From NCBI GenBank assembly GCA_036023115.1, contig JAYKKT010000064.1:6748001-6812000 (forward strand): DNA of 64,000 nt. Direction: 5' to 3'. Each line of letters starts with the position of its first letter. Positions within the stretch are counted from its first letter, which is position 1. The notes under the pieces were generated by a model. It saw only the letters and a program-made list of their open reading frames with translations. It searched no databases and was not told the origin of the DNA. The stretch is from Brasenia schreberi (lineage: Eukaryota; Streptophyta; Magnoliopsida; Nymphaeales; Cabombaceae). Below are positions 35,201 to 47,200 of the stretch, piece after piece. The position numbers were made by a program, and so were the translations under genes.

Positions 35201-38200
35201 TGGGCACCCAACCAACACACCGGCTGCAGCCACCATGTAAAGGGGCGCAGGAAAAATCGTGTGAAGTGTGTATGGTAGAGTAGTACCTCTTATCACAAAA
35301 AGATGAGCTTTCTCAAGAGTAGAAGAAACATGACTTTTAAGTGTAGCTGCCAAATCACTTTATGGAGAAGAACAAAGAGAGAGGGAGCAACTGACACTCA
35401 TAGAAGGGTCGTGTGTTACCCATGTGTTCTTGATTGTTCAAGTTATTTTTTAGAGAGCCTCGAAGAAATTACTAGTGCACGTGTCATAAAGAAAGTAACG
35501 ATGATGATCAATCAGGAAGGCTAAATTGATGTTGTAGCCATAGACGCTGCTTGAGATGATCAGCCAGGAGGGCTGAGTTGATATTGCAGCCAGAGATGCT
35601 GCTTAATATGATCAGCCAGGATAGCTGAGTTTATGTTGCAGCAAGAGATGTTCCTTGAGATAGACAGATGAAGATTTTTGAAAAGTTTGGAGTTTGTAAT
35701 ATCTCAATCCAACTTGAGGGGGTGATGAAGAATATGAGTTTAGAGTCAGTTTTAGTACATTTTATGTTTTAGGATAGTAAAATTGATGGTTAGAGTATTA
35801 TTGTAATTGTCCGAAGTCATAAGGGCATTTTGATAATTTTCTGTACTAGAGGTATTTTGGTCATTTTATGTTTTACAGCTTATATAAGGGCTGAGTGGTT
35901 GTAATTAGGGATAAGTTGTTGGGATTAAGAAAGAGAGAAAAAGAGGGGGGGGGCTCCATTCGAGGTTCGCCCCCTCCTCCGATCTCCATTGTTATTCTCC
36001 CTCTTTTATCAATATATCCTATTGTTTATTATCCACTGCATTTCTCGGTAATTCCAACAAATGTCTTTCTTTTTTGCTCTAAAATGTTCCATAAGATGTT
36101 TCAAAAGGTGAATCGCTTCAATAGTAGATCTGCCTGGCATGAATCCAAATTGGTTCTTTGTTGTACTTGATACTTGTCTTAACCTACGTTCGATAATTCT
36201 TTCCCATAATTTCATAGTATGGCTCACTAACTTGATACCTCGATAATTCGCATAATTTTGAATGTCTCCCTTGTTCTTATATATGGGTATAAGTGTACTT
36301 GCTCTCCATTCCTCGGGCATCTTTTGGTTTTTCCATATTTCATTAAATAGTCTTGTGAGCCAAGTGATTCCTATTTCTCCTAGTATTTTCTAAACTTCTA
36401 TAGGAATATTATCTGGTCCTACCGATTTACCACCCTTCATATGTTTAAGAGCCTCTTTGACTTCATTCTTTTGAATACGTCGGTAGAAATTGTGGTTTAT
36501 ATACTTTTCTGACTTGGCTAAATCTCCTAAACTAATACTAACATCTTTATTTTCATTCAAAAGATTATAAAAATAGTTTTTCCATCTATTTCTTATATCA
36601 TCATTTGCCACTAGAATTTTTTCATCCCCGTGTTTGAGTTGAGTTGAGTTTTTTAGTTAATTTTTTCATCCACTAAAATTAAGATCTTTAGTTTTCTTAT
36701 CTCTAGCCCTAGCTATCCTAAAACTACCTCTTTCACCCTCTTTTGAGTTGAGTTTTTTATATAAGTCCTCCCAAATCTTAGCTTTTGCTTCACTAACGGC
36801 CTTTTTTGCTTCCTTTTTTGCTTTCTTATAAGCTTCTAAAGTTTCACTAGTTTTCTTAGCATAATGTAATTTGTAACATGCCCTCTTTGCCTTGATTTTA
36901 TTTTGTACTACTTCACTCCACCACCAAGCTTCTTTTTGTGCCGATACACCTCCCTTAGATACCCCTAACACATCTTTCGCAACTTTCCTAATATGTATAG
37001 CCATATTGTTCCACATATCACAGGGTGTGCCAACATAATTCCAAACATCTCCTTGCAGGACTTTTTGTTTAAATATATCTTCTTTCTCGCTAGTTCAAAT
37101 ACATGGCAACATAAAAAATAACAAGTCTTTGTGGCAGAAAGAACATGAAAGCAATGCAAATCCCTTAGAAAAAATTCAGGAAATTAGAAGAAATATGTAA
37201 AATGTGCTCCACATACAAATTAAGGAAGAAAAAACCTCTACAAGGGCTACATATATTGTAGGGGAGGCACCAAAACCACTAGCGTTGCAAAGTTAAAAAG
37301 CACTATACTTGGTTACATTAAATACAAGAAGCATTCTCTTAACAGACTCCGTAAGGTTATTCATCAGACTTAGCATACCTTGCAGAACTATAAAAGTTTT
37401 CAATTAGTCCAAAAAATTGTGCACAGTTGTTGGTGCCACCATATCAACTAAAACATCCAACTGAGGTCTAAGATAACTACTTTAGGTAACTAAGGTCAAA
37501 TTATAAAAATCCATTGCAACTAGCTATCAACTCCTCAAGACACATCCTCCATAAAGGTCTCCCTTCTCTCTCACGCACGTGGCCTGGAACACCAAATTTA
37601 ACATCCACCACCAGTACGTCTTTGTCGGGAATATAAGAAGATATGCCTTGGAAAGATTCACACTGAAGTACCTTCAGCACTTCTACAAATCACAGTTGCA
37701 AATCACACCACAACACACTTTGAATAGGGAACTCTTTATTGAATCACAAGGGCCTTGATTGCTTATTTTTACAAGAGTGTATTGCTTACATTTATAGGCT
37801 CTTAAGGAGCTGTTGGAGGCCAGCATCCAATGGCTATGGAATTAGCCGTTGATTGCTGGCCAGTCCCAATGGCTATAGTTTCCAGCCGTTGGGACCTGGT
37901 GGGTCCCGACTGGCTGGCCCAGGCGGGCCAGGCTGACTACTTTCTTACAGGGAATCCTTGTCATTTACTACAAGAATCTAGATCGTAAAATTCTTATTCA
38001 TATCAAATCAAATGAAGTTGGTAAAACCAAACAGTAAATTCATGCATAATGAGCGTATTCAACATGAATTTTCATCTGAATGCATACCATGAGCTTCCCC
38101 CACTATTCATGATTACTTCGAACAATGTTCTTGTATTTAGACCCAAGCGAGCTCCAAAAGCCACTGCCTCAGCAGCTGTTGCAATATGAACTCCAGCAAG

Positions 38201-41200
38201 AAGTTGATTTACCATCTTCACATAACTAAAACGAGATATAGTATGCAATGAGTTGACGGAAAATAGAAATCAGGAACATAATAAGCATAGCCATATGTTA
38301 TGTACCTTGCTGCTCCAGCACCACCTTTTATAACATAGAGTTTCTCAGACATTGCTGTTCAAAGCAACCAGCAATCCGTCATTACATGTTACACATTAGA
38401 AGTTGAAGATCATGCAATAGAGACATAATTCAAATATACATACCTACATGCATATGCCAGATAGACAGAAATGGATATGTATGCATAATTGCATATAGTA
38501 TATATACATGCCACAAATATTAATTCATCAAATACGGTTCTTACCTGAAAGAACAGAACCAGTGGATTTCAGTGCTTCATCAGTAGCAGCAGCCATAATC
38601 TATTTTAGAAGTACATTTTCAGTACAAACAACTAATTTAATAACAGATTATCCATATCAGGAAACTCTCTCATATAAGCAGTCAGAAAATACAGAGCGGA
38701 AAAAAAAGAGTCAACAAAGCATACCGTAAGTGTACCATTTGCAGCTTTTTGAACGCCACCAGAAACTGGTGCATCCACCAACTTCAAGTTCTTTTGTTCA
38801 CCTGTCACATGCATCACAAGTTTTATCACATAAAGGAATCTTTTTAAAGTTTGTGTTGAAGAATAAAAACTCGCAAGCAGCATATGCATCAGACTATCAA
38901 CTTTAGATGACAACCGGAGCCATACAACTACGTTACATATAAAACTTAAAATAATATACTATTGCAAATAAATGAAAAAGACAGATTCACAAAGATGTTC
39001 AGATGGTTTTCTAATTCCAACAGTATGAGTGAAATATCATAGGATTCATAGCTGATTGTAGTGTCAATCATCTACGGAGCACCCTCAAGATGCTGAACTT
39101 GCCACCGCTTAGGAGTGAGACTTCTGAAGATGTCTCGCAAGTCAAACAATCCTTGAATACAAACTAAAAGTAACGTTACTAGTTCTGGCACTTTAAATTT
39201 TAGTAGCAATAGATTTTTGAACTACCCAATTTTGGTCACAAACTTTACAATTGAGAAAGTTATATTATTTTTGTCCACAGGTACTGGCTAATAATACCAG
39301 TATTTTCTATCAGAATTAGCTGATCTAACATGAGATTTCTATAAAAAGGAGCACCCTTACATGTTTACAGTCAGTTCCTTTTATCATATTTATGGCAGGA
39401 AAATGCCTAAGTCTTCACTTTAAAAGGAACACACAAAAAAAGACATGCACAGAGACTATATATATGCATATATGTATGTACATGTGTGTGTGTTTTATGT
39501 CAACAAGAGTGGGGGCATGGCAATTTCAAAAAATCATGGAGAAAGGACATACAGATTCATGTGTAGAAAATATATACTAGTTTAAATAATTGATAGTTCC
39601 CATAAAAGTACAAGAGGTTCAGTTTTCATAAGTTATTATCTACTAGAAAAGGTAATAATTTCTTTGATATTTGATACAACAACAACAACAACTAAGCCTT
39701 TTCCCATACTAGACGGGGTCGGCTACATGGATTCTTTGTTCCTACAGATTCCTATCGTGTGTCATGTTAGCAGTTAACTCCCAATAAGCTAGATCATTCT
39801 TTATTCTTTATTGTTTCTTTCTTTGATATTTGATAAGTGCAATAAATTTGATAAAACAATAAGAGTTGTTAGAGTTTCTAGGCGTGTCCAACATGGTATT
39901 AATGTTGGTGACAGTGGCATACCAGTGTTTGTAGGATTCTTTGCATGAAGTATCCTGATGACATAGATTACCATAATAGCCTGAAAATTGAGAACACAGA
40001 GAAAGCAACGCCAACCATTTTCCAAAAGCCAGATTACAACAACAACAACAACTAAGCCTTTTCCCATACTAGATGGGGTCGGCTACATGGATTCTCTGTT
40101 TCCGTAGAGCTTGATCATGTGCCTCCAAAAGCCAGATTTCTTTTAATATTTTGAATTGTCCGAATGATCAATTTTTATATCAGTTTAAAATAATATTTTA
40201 GGGATGGGAAGCCTCCAACAGTAGAAAACAAATTCTCCTCCTTGATTTAGGAAAATAAATTATAGGTTTCCAGATTATGAGCCATATAAGCTAACAGTCT
40301 ACATTTACTCCCAAAAAAAATGCAATGAGAACGCATAATTTTTCATCACATTTTGATTATTGGATGGCATCTTACTATTGAAGATAGTTTAATTTCTGTT
40401 TTTTGTGATATTTAATTTTTGTTATTGTAAATTTCTGCAAGTGGACTAAATTCACATCCTATTGGATTACTAAATCAGGGGTATTTTTGTCTTTCAAGTT
40501 ATAAGTTTCTACTTAAATACCTTAATTGTAATCAGTTAGGTTTTTAGAAATGAAATAAGAGAGAGGCACAAGGCCGTCTTGGGAGACGTCGGCCCTCATT
40601 CAAAAACTGTGCTTGCTCTTTGTTGTGTTTTAAATTTCTGGTTTTTTGGATTGATATTCAACATGGTAACAGAGCTATATCCGCGAGATTAGCGTAAGTT
40701 TGAAGCCGTTTTCAAGGAAAAACGTGATTAGGGCAAAGTGGATCAGTTGCAACCCAGAAATTATTGGTTCAGGATTAGTGATACTTCAGGTAAAATTCAT
40801 TCTGAAAAAGAAATTACAGAAAAATCAGAAAGACGATATATTTGCCCTAGAAACAGGGGTGACTACCATGTCCAACAAAGGGAAGATAGTAGACAAGGAA
40901 AATACCACTTCAAATAAAGGTGAAGTATTTCAAATCACAAATTTGAAGTTAGAAGGGACAAATTATCTCCAATAGGCTAGATCTATCGAACTAGCTGTGA
41001 TGGCAAGGGGGCGATGGGAATATTTAGTTGGAGATATTCTCGTGCCTGATGTTACTAATCCTTCACCCCAAATGGCATAAGGAAAATGCCTTAGTCAATG
41101 CATCACTTATCCAATCCATGGCACCATCTATAGGCATCACGTTTATGTTTTTGCAGTCTGTCAAAGATATTTGGTTGGCCGCTCAAGATGCATATGCTCA

Positions 41201-44200
41201 ATGAAAAATCATAGCTAAGAAGTATGAGATTATCGAGAAGATTAAAAAATGCAGACAAGGCAGGAGGTCATTAAGTGATTATTATGCTGAACTCCGTGGC
41301 TTATGGAAAGAGTTGCAATTTTATTCTAAAACTAAACGCCAAAATTATATGAGGGAAAGAAACGATGAATTTGAAGAACGAAAAGTGTTCGATCTTTTAT
41401 GGGAATCTCTTCTGAGTATGAAGCAGTCAAAAATAATATTCTAAGCATAGAAACACTTCATCATTGCGTATTGTTTATTCCCTTCTCTTGTGGGAAGAGG
41501 ATAGGAAACAATTAGAAAAGGAAGTCAAGATGAGCCAAGACACAACTGCATTTCTGGGTAGAAATTCAGCTTCTACTTCAGGATTTCATGATAGAGGTGG
41601 ATATGGAGGTCACGACAGAGACAGATTTCAATTTAATTCAGATGAAAAACATAAGCTGACCTACTCACATTGTGGCAAGACCAGACATACAAAAGAAACT
41701 TGTTTGAAACTAGTGGGCAGGCCTAACTATAATCAGAACATACCGAACATGGCATATTTTAATGATCAAGTTGAGAAACATATTATGGAAACTAATGCAC
41801 TGGTTGATATGAAGAAGAAAATTAAAGAACTTAAAGCTAGATTAACTATATCAAATATTATATCGACTTCTTCTATTGGTGATTCAAAGGCTACCATGGT
41901 GTCTTCCTTCCCTTTTATGGCATTGGGTAATAATCCTTCATCTGATTCTAGAATATGGGTGGTTGATTCTGGCACAACGAACCACAAGGTGGGAAGGAGA
42001 GACTTATTCGATGACTATCAACTGATTCACAAAGGGATTGGAATCAAGTTTGTTGATGATCCAACGCCCCTATAGTGGGAAAAGTGAGTATAGTCACCGA
42101 CTTTGGGACTCTTAAAAATGTTTTATATGTCCCAAATATTTCAATAAATCTCTTATCAGTTCATGCCTTAACCAAAGACTTGAATTGTCTTCTAACTTTC
42201 AACTCTACTTATTGAATTTTTTAGGAACTGAGGACAGGAAAGATCTTTAAGTAGATATTCATCTCCTCAGAAGGGATATAAGTGTTATGATCCCGAAAAG
42301 AGGAAGAGTTGTCATGATGGATGTGATATTTTATGAAAATGTACCATTCTTTGGTGATGATAGGACCAACTTATCACACACTCCGATCTCCATTGTCTTG
42401 TCAATATTACCTTTGGAAGAGGATCCTAAAAAAAGAAACGAAGAGCACGTGACCATACTTTCAAAAAAGGAAGAATGGAAAACTTATTAAGAGGAGAAAG
42501 GAAGATAGGTCTACCAAGTCCTAATGCTACCCTCGACCAAGATACTCTCCCCCAATCAATTCCATCATCTACTCAGGTAAATTCGTTGACTTCACCCGAT
42601 ATTTCAGATGATTTACCTATTGTTGTTCGTAAGGAAAAACATGAAGCAACTAAATATCCTATTCATAAAATGATCTTTTCTACTAATTATCCAAAAAAAT
42701 ATCACTTGTTTGTGATTAATGCAGAAAAATATTATATTGCAAAAACATTTGAAGAGGTCAAGCAGTATGCAGAATGGAGAACAGCTATTAGGAAAGAAAT
42801 TATAGCTCTTAAAAGAAATCAAACATAGGAACTTATAGATTTACCACCATATAGAAAGATTGTGGGTGGCAAGTGGGTATTTACCATAAAGTATAGATCC
42901 AATGGAAATATAAAAAGATACAAGGCCAAGTTGGTAGCTAAGGGTTACAATCTTATGGTATTGACTACACAGAAACCTTTACACTAGTTGTAAAGATAAA
43001 CATAATCAGAATTCTCCTAAGTGTAACGGTTAATCAGAGATGAGATTTATGATAGCTGGATGTGAAGAATTCATTTCTCCAGGGAGATCTTACAGAGGAA
43101 ATTTTTATGGACTTACCTCATGGTTATGACCTCAAAACAGCGTCACATAAGGTATGCAAATTGAAGAAATCTATATATAGCTTAAAGCAATCGCCTAGAG
43201 CTTGGTTTGAGAAATTTAGTGATGAACTACTTGGCTTGAGTTTCAAGCGTAGCATTAGTGATCACATGTTATTCGTTAAGTAGGGAAAGAAAACCATTCT
43301 CTTGGTTGTGTATGATGATATCATTTTTACTGGTGATGATGTTGAAGTAATCATTCATTAAAAAGGGAGTTACATGCATTATTTGACTTGAAAGACTTGG
43401 GAAAGCTTCATTATTTTCTAGGAATTAAAATTGTTAGACGTAATGACTACTTGTTTTTAAGTCAACGCAAATATATCATGGATCTATTGAAAGAAATCAA
43501 GATGGAGGAGTATCGTATATGTAGAATCCCAATTTAAATTCAAAAGAGGGTTGCTGAAAATTCTAAAGAACCTTATAAAGATGTGGCACATATCATAGAT
43601 TAGTGGAAAAACTGATATACCTCACAATCACGACACTACATATAAGTTTCGTAGTAAGTTATATGTAAGCAAATGGATGCACTTACCATCTAGACATCAT
43701 ATGAGTTTAACATCATCCATGTCCATTCTGAAGATCAGTTAGGAGACATACTTACGAAGCCAATCACTGCCAATAGACTAAAGAAGGCTCTCTGCAAGTT
43801 GGGTGTTTCAAGTATTCAAGACCCAACTTAAGGGGCCATGTTGAAGATAATTTAATTTTTGTTTTTTTTGTTATTTAATTTGTTATTGTAAATTTCTGCA
43901 AGTGGACTGAATTCAGATCTTATTGGATCATAATCCGTCTAGCATTAGGATTACTAATCAGTTAGGTTTTTATAAATGAATTAAGAGAGAGAGGCGCACA
44001 GCAGTCTTGGAAGACACCGGCCCTCATTCAAAAATTGTGCTTGCTCTTTGGTGTGTTTTCAATTTATGGTTTCTTGGGTTGATATTCAACACTTACTCGT
44101 ATTCATATCATCAAGACATAATTAAAACAAAGCCAATGACAAACACAACTTCAGACATCACTTTCAACTTCTGACCATGTTAGCAATTAAACTCTAGTTT

Positions 44201-47200
44201 ATGCTCTAAGTCACACAAACACCTCTATGAGGTGGAGTGTCGACCCCGACACGGGTGCGACACCAACACCGTGTCGGTGCAGCATGGATATGCAAAAAAA
44301 AACATAACTCACGGTTATGTAGTCTATGGTGTGTTTATCCTGGAGAACTCGACCGAGGAGGGAGTGATCCACGAAGACAACGAAACTGAAGCCTCTTAGT
44401 TGACTCGTGACCTTATCTCCCATGATGACCACAAGAGTTACATTACCATAGTTTCCAAAATGCTCCTTCAGCTTGTCTTCCATGGTCGCCCATGAAACTC
44501 TGCCAATGAACAGAAGAAAATATCTCAACGCGGACATTCTTCACTTTCTTTTGTGTGGATATTCCATGCTTTCAAATCTAGCACCGACTTTGAAGTTTGG
44601 GTCTTTTTGGAGAAATGGGTCTGGATCCGTGAAGATTGATTTGTGTATTATAATGAAATTAGTAGTTGTTTACCGTTTATGTGTTTTGCTTTAATATAAA
44701 GTTGTGTACTTACTATTGTCATATACTTATGTTAATCGATGTCTCACTTGTTCTAGCTTGAATATTATATATAATATATAATATTATATACCCTAGTCGT
44801 GTCGCCGCACCCAAAATTTTTGAAATTTGCCTTATCCCGCACCCATGTGACATAGTTTATGGCTTAGTATTAAGTGTAATCCAAAGAGTCTGCTTTATTA
44901 GAAACGTACTATGATTTTGTTAATGTGGAAAATGTTGTACCAAATGTGGTTTGAACTAGAAGAACTTCTTATAGAAAATGCAGCACTCTACACCATCATC
45001 GGATCACTTAAGCATTGACATCCACGTTACAAAAAATTGTCACCCCATGAATGCAACATAATGGACAAAAAAATGCTTGACTTTTCCCTTTTTGTCACAT
45101 AGAGTAGCTCTACTAATCAAGGTGTTTATCAGCCTTAAGTAGGAAAGAGAAGTTTTTACCTGTGGGTAATGGAGATATAGATTTTCCTATTGGAGCTTAA
45201 CCCAAGATCCCACAATTGACAAAATGCAACTTTACCAGTTCAGCTTCTCATTCAAAACAATTTAGTTAGTTACATGACTTTTTCAGTACACACGACTATG
45301 GTATTGGGTTTTATGAGCCTTTGTTTTATTATGCTCTAGTATTCCAGATTCACAACTTTCATCACGTTAATATCCTTGAGATCATGTCTCATCATCTCCT
45401 TCCAAGTCTTAAGTAGTCTTTCTTTTTGTGAACTTCCATTTGCATGTACTAGTTTTCTGCGATACATGTTAGGATACATTTGCTAACTCTTTCTTCTATC
45501 TGTAGAAGTGTATCGCCTTCTTACATCTCAAATCCAACCATATCTTTTGATTGACTTTTCTGTTCTTTCGAAAGCAGACATCATTTTAGCAACTTTAGGC
45601 ATCCGTTTTAAAATCAAATTGCATGACATGCATCCTTCATGCATTAGCCGTTTATCTAATCAAATTCCACAGCCCATGAGGTTCCCATCCTACAACAATC
45701 ATGTAACAGTAATAAGGGGAAAAAACTGAACTCCACTCTTAAATATAGAATTAGCGTAAAGTTGCAATATGTTGGACAACTTATTAGCTCATTCCATGAA
45801 TTCACCTTTGCTTCTAAATCATTGTTCTCTGAAGAAAAGAAATAACACCATTTGCTAAAAAGCATGTCAAAAGTGGCAACCATGCTTGAAATTCGAAGAA
45901 ATAAACCAAACAGACAGGAAGGCATGAGAACCTACCATAAAGTCGACCTTCAAGATTCTTCACAAACTCAGGGGAAACCGTGGAGGACAAGATTATTGAC
46001 GCTCCAAATGGAAGTGCTACAGTTAATAGTAGGAATAAGAAAAAATGAAGGGGGTAACAGAATCCATGGATGACTTGTTCAAGGAAAGAAACGACATCAT
46101 CACTTATACCAGTCACAGATCCAGCTTCACCAAAAAGAAGAGACTCAGCTTGATTCTCGTTTGTAACCATCACAATTAGTACCTCAGCATCTGAAACAAG
46201 CATTGATGAAATTAATAAGGGATCAAGAAAGTGAAAGTTATTAACAATTCACCATGTTTTTCCAACATAGTTCAAAACAATATAATGCTTTCATTGAGGA
46301 TTTTACCACAATGCACGATGAAGGAGCTATGTGAACAATATATAAGACTTGTTTATTTTGCTCGTGTGCCCATTGGGCCGTCAAGGCCACTAGCCGTTGG
46401 GGGCCCAGGTCCCCAACAGCTAGTTAAGTAGCTGTTGGGGGCAGGCTATGACCAGCCCCCCTCCACTCCTTTCTTCAATGTACTCCCTTCTCTCACTCCC
46501 TCTTCTCCTCTCCATAAATACGATGTAAACTCCATTGTAAATTTCAAGTCTTTTGTGGCTAAATAATATTCTTTTTCGATATTATGTCTTTGTTGCATAC
46601 GCTTTATTATATCCTTCTCTTCTAAGGCTTTTACGAGTGATACTTTGAGGTGATATCGTTAATGTAATAGGGGCACAGGTCATTAGGGCCCGTGCAACCC
46701 CAATTTGAGGCAGGGCCAGGGCCAGCCTAACCATTACTGTTGGGAGCCCCAACGGCTAGTGCTGGCCGGCCAGCACTAGTTCATCCTCTTGCTCCTTGTG
46801 TTATTTCTTTTACATTCCATGTACATAGTAATGAGTCTATAAATACTCCATCACAACATGAATAAATAATGCAGTCTTGGCACTTCTTTTGACTTGTTTG
46901 TGTATGCTTCCGCTCTCTTGCTTGTCATTCTTGAAGATCGGCATTCATACTTGAATGCCATTTGACCCTTGATAATTTGGTGGATTTGATTCGTGTAATA
47001 TTCATCGACAAATATTTACATGATTGTGGTTTTTTGTATACAAACTTGTGATTTTAATGAATGATTCTAAAATAAGTTTTTGGCCATGTTTGATATTTGA
47101 AAACTTAGATGTTTTTGTTATGACTTAAAAGGACATGAGCTAGGCTAGTGTGTTTGATATTTGAAAACTTGTGTTTGATCTTTAATAAGTTTGTTAGCTC

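Larger units (their letters stand above)
31318..36059 (+). mobile_element. Non-autonomous LTR retrotransposon carrying host gene fragments
   Basis: Near-identical LTRs lie at 31318-31655 and 35723-36059. The PBS TGGTATCATAGCC starts at 31656 and the polypurine tract ACTTGAGGGGG ends at 35722. A perfect 5-bp target duplication AATGT flanks it (31313-31317 and 36060-36064). The 4.1 kb interior has no gag, protease, integrase or RT that I can recognise. Instead it holds pieces of cellular genes: a TM9SF family membrane protein (32296-32580), a WNK kinase (33505-33612) and at least one unidentified coding fragment (31756-32042). It must have been mobilised in trans, probably by a copia partner given the tRNA-Met PBS and 5-bp duplication. 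It is inserted in an RTE LINE within a host intron. A second family member is at 56571-58471. Confidence 0.92.
30257..37016 (-). pseudogene. RTE reverse transcriptase-like protein, split and frameshifted
   Basis: The 217-codon segment at 30910-30257 is open from [13 protein letters not shown] to RIHVADPV (C-terminal region). RT continues at 31309-30965, where the usual Asp pair of the catalytic block is [11 protein letters not shown], so one of the two Asp residues is replaced by Tyr. Further RT ([31 protein letters not shown]) lies at 36320-36009, and the N-terminal remainder at 37016-36390. The sequence is close to the 9772 copy. Confidence 0.87.
30223..37088 (-). mobile_element. RTE LINE in host intron, split by an LTR element
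   Basis: A perfect 15-bp target duplication GCTAGTTCAAATACA lies at 30208-30222 and 37089-37103. The RTE 3' tail is at the left (minus orientation). The element occupies 30223-31317 and 36065-37088, about 2.1 kb in all, and is 5'-truncated since the endonuclease is absent. Its two parts rejoin around ...[13 protein letters not shown] / ...EHFRAKKKD once the LTR element at 31318-36059 is removed. Confidence 0.93.
40376..44091 (+). mobile_element. Copia retrotransposon I, internally deleted, in host intron
   Basis: LTRs lie at 40376-40663 and 43839-44091. The PBS TGGTAACAGAGC starts at 40664. A perfect 5-bp duplication CTTAC flanks it (40371-40375 and 44092-44096). The length is only 3.7 kb because most of integrase and most of RNase H are deleted. 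Confidence 0.93.

Noticed and set aside
38632..38913. 93-codon minus-strand frame as one exon
   Set aside because: Only 38725-38801 matches the dehydrogenase. The rest extends into flanking intron past clear acceptor and donor sites.
39460..39494. Possible promoter in TATATATG/GTGTGT stretch
   Set aside because: It is a microsatellite inside a host intron with no transcript-start context.
45814..46203. 129-codon minus-strand open frame as one exon
   Set aside because: It contains two real exons (46110-46190 and 45936-46016) plus a short intron that happens to be open. The consensus splice sites and homologous length favour the spliced form.
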